Positions 5,807-8,471 of a stretch of DNA of 8,471 nt are shown piece after piece. The stretch lies in the NCBI GenBank assembly GCA_017308345.1, contig JAFKFE010000179.1:1-8471 (forward strand), read 5' to 3'. Within the stretch, counting starts at the first letter, position 1; every line of letters begins with the position of its first letter. Made by a program: the position numbers and the translations under genes. The notes beneath the pieces were generated by a model that saw only the letters and a list, made by a program, of their open reading frames with translations, was not told the origin of the DNA and did no database searches. This DNA comes from Alphaproteobacteria bacterium. Its GTDB lineage: Bacteria; Pseudomonadota; Alphaproteobacteria; Rhizobiales; Rhizobiaceae.

Positions 5807-8471
5807 GACGCGGCCTCCTCGGCAACCGGATCGACGGGATTGGAATGGTCGAGCCATTCGACCTTGATGAGCTTGCGCACGACCACGAACTCGTCGCGGT
5901 TGGAGCCGACCGTGCCGTAGTAGTTGAAGCCGTAGGAAAGCTGTGCGTAGCCGCCGACCATGTGGGTCGGCTTCAGCACCGTGCGCGTCACCGAATTGTG
6001 GATGCCGCCGCGCTGGCCGGTGATCTGGGAGCCCGGTACGTTCACGATCTTCTCCTGGGCGTGGTACATCATGCACATGCCTTCCTGCACACGCTGGCTG
6101 ACCACCGCCCGCGCGGCGATCGCGCCGTTCAGGTTGAACAGCTCGATCCAGTCGTTGTCGACGATGCAGGCCTTCTTCGCGTCCGTCTCCGACAGCCATA
6201 CGATCGGTCCGCCGCGCGACAGCGTCAGCATGATCAGATTGTCTGTATAGGTCGAGTGGATGCCCCATTTCTGGTGCGGGGTGATGAAGTTGAGCACGAT
6301 CTCCTTTTCGCCGTTCGCCTTCTTGCCAAGCATGGCGCCGGCCGTTCGCGTGTCGATGGGCGGGCGGTAGATGGCGAAGCCCTCGCCGAAATCGCGGAAC
6401 CAGGGATGATCCTGATAGAACTGCTGGCGGCCGCTGATCGTGCGCCACGGGATCAGTTCGTTCACGTTCGTGTAGCCTGCCGTGTAGGAGACATGCTCGC
6501 TTTCTATGCCGGACCAGGTCGGCGACGAGATGATCTTGCGCGGCTGGGCCTGGATGTCGCGGAAGCGGATCTTCTCGTCCTCGCGCGTCTCGGCAAGATG
6601 CGCGTGGTCGCGGCCGGTGATCTTGCCCAGCGCCTGCCAGGCTTTCACCGCGACCTCGCCGTTCGTCTCCGGCGCGAGATACATGACGGTCTCTGCGGCA
6701 TCGATATCGGTGTCGATTCTTGGCCGCCCGTCGGTCGGCCCGCCGTCGTTCACGCGATGGTTCAGCGCTCCGAGCCCCTTCACCTCGGTCTCGGTGTTCC
6801 ACGAAATGCCCTTGCCGCCATTGCCGAGCTTGTCGGCCAGCGGCCCGAGCGCGGTGAAGCGGCGGTATGTGTTGGGATAATCCCGCTCGACCACGGCGAT
6901 CTGCGGCGCCGTAACGCCGGGCACAAGCTCGCATTCGCCCTTTCTCCAGTCCTGCACCTCGAAGGGCTGGGCAAGCTCGGCCGGCGTGTCGTGCTGGATT
7001 GGAGTGAGCACCACGTCGCGCTCGATGCCGAGATGGCCCCCGACCAGTTCGGAAAAGCGCTTGGCGATCGCCTTGTAGGTCTCCCAGTCGCTCTTAGCCT
7101 CCCACACCGGGTCCACCGCGGCGGAGAGCGGGTGGATGAATGGGTGCATGTCGGAGGTGTTGAGGTCGTTCTTCTCGTACCATGTGGCGGTCGGCAGCAC
7201 GACGTCCGAATAGAGGCAGCTCGTCGACATGCGGAAGTCGAGCGTTACCACCAGGTCGAGCTTGCCTTCTGGCGCCGGATCGCGCCACTCGACCTCATTC
7301 GGTTTCTCGCGGCCTTCCTCGCCGAGATCCTTGCCTTGCAGGCCGTGCCGCGTGCCGAGGAAATGGCGCAGGAAATATTCGTGTCCCTTGCCCGACGAGC
7401 CGAACAGGTTTGAGCGCCAGATGAACAGGTTGCGCGGGAAATTGATCGGATTGTCGGGGTCCTCGCAGGCCATGGAAATGCTGCCGGATTTCAGGCCGGC
7501 GACCACATGGTCCTTCACGTCGACGCCTTGCTTCTCCGCCTCCGCCGCGAGCGTCAACGGGTTGACGTTGAGCTGCGGCGCCGAAGGCAGCCAGCCCATG
7601 CGCTCGGCCTTGACGTTGAGGTCGATCATGCTGCCGCGATAGGGCGCGGGATCGGCGAGCGGCGACAGCAACTCGGCCACGTCGAGCTTCTCGTAACGCC
7701 ACTGGTCGGAATGCGCGTAGAAGAAGGAGGTGCCGTTCATATGCCGCGGCGGCCGCACCCAGTCGAGCGCGAAGGCGAGCATGGTCCAGCCAGTCTGCGG
7801 CCTGAGCTTCTCCTGCCCGACATAGTGCGCCCAGCCGCCACCGGAGACGCCCACCGTGCCGCACATCATCAGCATGTTGATGATCGAGCGGTAGCCCATG
7901 TCCTGGTGGTACCAGTGATTCATGCCGGCGCCGATGATGACCATCGAGCGGCCCTTCGTCTTCTCTGCGTTCGACGCGAAGCCGCGCGCCACGTCGATAA
8001 CATGCGCGGCCGCCACCCCGGTGACCTTCTCCTGCCAGGCGGGCGTGTAGGGCACGTTGTCGTCGAAGCTTTTCGCGCAGTCGCCGCCGAGGCCCCGATC
8101 CAGCCCGTAATTGGCGCAGAGCAGGTCGAAGACAGTGGCGACATAGGTCTCGCCATCCGCAAGCCTGACGCGCCGCACGGGCACGTTGCGGACGAGGATA
8201 TCGCCGCCCTGGTCGTTTCCGGGAAAATGCGGATGCGGCGTGCCGCCGAAGTAGGGAAAGGCGACTGGCAGCACGTCGTCGCGCCGCTCTATAAGGCTGA
8301 GCCCCAGCCGCACCTCGGCGCCAGTTTCGCCGTCCTTCTCCTCAAGGTTCCAGCGGCCCTTGGGCTCGCCCTCGTTCGGCCATCGATAGCCGATGGAGCC
8401 CTGCGGCACCACGATATCGCCGCTCTCCTCGGCGAACGCTACCGTCTTCCAGGCGGCACGATCGGATTTTT
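5803..8471 (-). CDS. narG: Respiratory nitrate reductase alpha subunit (5' end outside window)
   Basis: NarG is the catalytic subunit that reduces nitrate to nitrite at a molybdenum bis-MGD centre on the cytoplasmic side of the membrane. About 888 C-terminal residues are visible out of the usual roughly 1,240. The frame stays open to the right edge, so the N-terminal part with the FS0 cluster ligands and the molybdenum-coordinating Asp cannot be checked. Family-typical stretches seen in order are DIVVPQGSIGYRW near the edge, MNHWYHQDMGYRSIINMLMM with SGGGWAHYVGQEKLRPQTGW, NLFIWRSNLFGSSGKGHEYF, SDVVLPTATWYEKNDLNTSD followed by MHPFIHPLSAAVDPVWEAKS, and HAQEKIVNVPGSQ with GFNYYGTVGSNRDEFVVVRK near the C-terminus. 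The last two belong to the cofactor-binding C-terminal domain of the DMSO reductase family. No internal stop or frameshift is present in the visible part. It is the first visible gene of the narGHJI-isomerase operon; whether narK precedes it is not visible. Confidence 0.98.
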   Translation of the reverse strand, partial: KSDRAAWKTVAFAEESGDIVVPQGSIGYRWPNEGEPKGRWNLEEKDGETGAEVRLGLSLIERRDDVLPVAFPYFGGTPHPHFPGNDQGGDILVRNVPVRRVRLADGETYVATVFDLLCANYGLDRGLGGDCAKSFDDNVPYTPAWQEKVTGVAAAHVIDVARGFASNAEKTKGRSMVIIGAGMNHWYHQDMGYRSIINMLMMCGTVGVSGGGWAHYVGQEKLRPQTGWTMLAFALDWVRPPRHMNGTSFFYAHSDQWRYEKLDVAELLSPLADPAPYRGSMIDLNVKAERMGWLPSAPQLNVNPLTLAAEAEKQGVDVKDHVVAGLKSGSISMACEDPDNPINFPRNLFIWRSNLFGSSGKGHEYFLRHFLGTRHGLQGKDLGEEGREKPNEVEWRDPAPEGKLDLVVTLDFRMSTSCLYSDVVLPTATWYEKNDLNTSDMHPFIHPLSAAVDPVWEAKSDWETYKAIAKRFSELVGGHLGIERDVVLTPIQHDTPAELAQPFEVQDWRKGECELVPGVTAPQIAVVERDYPNTYRRFTALGPLADKLGNGGKGISWNTETEVKGLGALNHRVNDGGPTDGRPRIDTDIDAAETVMYLAPETNGEVAVKAWQALGKITGRDHAHLAETREDEKIRFRDIQAQPRKIISSPTWSGIESEHVSYTAGYTNVNELIPWRTISGRQQFYQDHPWFRDFGEGFAIYRPPIDTRTAGAMLGKKANGEKEIVLNFITPHQKWGIHSTYTDNLIMLTLSRGGPIVWLSETDAKKACIVDNDWIELFNLNGAIAARAVVSQRVQEGMCMMYHAQEKIVNVPGSQITGQRGGIHNSVTRTVLKPTHMVGGYAQLSYGFNYYGTVGSNRDEFVVVRKLIKVEWLDHSNPVDPVAEEAAS
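5814..5820 (-). promoter_or_regulatory. Shine-Dalgarno sequence of narH inside the narG 3' end
   Basis: GAGGAGG on the minus strand lies seven bases before the narH ATG, within the last codons of narG (Glu-Glu-Ala-Ala-Ser). With the ATGA stop-start overlap at 5803 to 5806, it fixes the narH start and points to coupled synthesis of NarG and NarH, which must pair one to one. Confidence 0.75.

Noticed and set aside
5807..6934. Upstream extension of the narH reading frame
   Set aside because: The extension lies inside narG in another frame, has Arg-rich low-complexity composition, and narH has a clear ATG with a ribosome binding site at 5806.
5845..7413. A 522-codon plus-strand open frame opposite narG
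   Set aside because: It mirrors the narG codon pattern and shows no family motif; the minus strand matches NarG throughout.
1..8471. Search for tRNA, rRNA, CRISPR repeats, insertion sequences and a new defence-type system
   Set aside because: No repeat array, transposase-like frame, terminal inverted repeats or tRNA-like cloverleaf was seen by eye, and the intact genes form a known respiratory pathway.

Overview
The window is a GC-rich piece of a denitrifying or nitrate-respiring proteobacterium. The gene set suggests an alphaproteobacterium of the Rhizobiales type: narGHJI followed by a parvulin-like isomerase, a Crp/Fnr regulator without FNR-type cysteines, and an nnrS relative. That placement is an inference from gene content and order, not from a marker gene. 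Every intact gene lies on the minus strand, so transcription runs from the right edge towards the left.

Right and centre (8471 to 2901): the membrane-bound respiratory nitrate reductase operon. narG is cut by the right edge, with about 888 C-terminal residues visible. It is followed by complete narH (510 aa), narJ (207 aa) and narI (239 aa). NarG (Mo-bisMGD catalytic subunit) and NarH (four iron-sulfur clusters) face the cytoplasm. NarI is the dihaem b quinol-oxidising membrane anchor, and NarJ is the dedicated assembly chaperone. narG/narH overlap by the 4-base ATGA, and the other gaps are 11 and 18 bases. The operon promoter and the narG start lie beyond the right edge.

Centre-left (2904 to 2185): a cytoplasmic PpiC/parvulin-type peptidyl-prolyl isomerase overlaps narI by ATGA, so it is very probably a co-translated member of the nar operon and a likely folding helper for the reductase. 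About 126 bases further on is an 89-codon gene for a small acidic helical protein that I cannot name (2058 to 1789). Then comes a 207-base gap with one weak FNR-like half-site, and a DNR/NnrR/NarR-like Crp/Fnr regulator (1581 to 871), a natural candidate for regulating the cluster.

Left end (870 to 1): a decayed stretch. It holds plus-strand remains of a membrane protein broken by two frame changes (about 449 to 810), pointing tail to tail at the regulator; the N-terminal stub of an NnrS-family membrane protein on the minus strand (380 to 144); and a short coding-like fragment running off the left edge (82 to 2). I saw no tRNA, rRNA, insertion sequence, CRISPR array or convincing terminator. 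Nothing looks like a wholly new system. The best leads are the small unnamed protein, the coupled isomerase, the regulator's altered recognition helix and the gene decay next to an intact nar operon.
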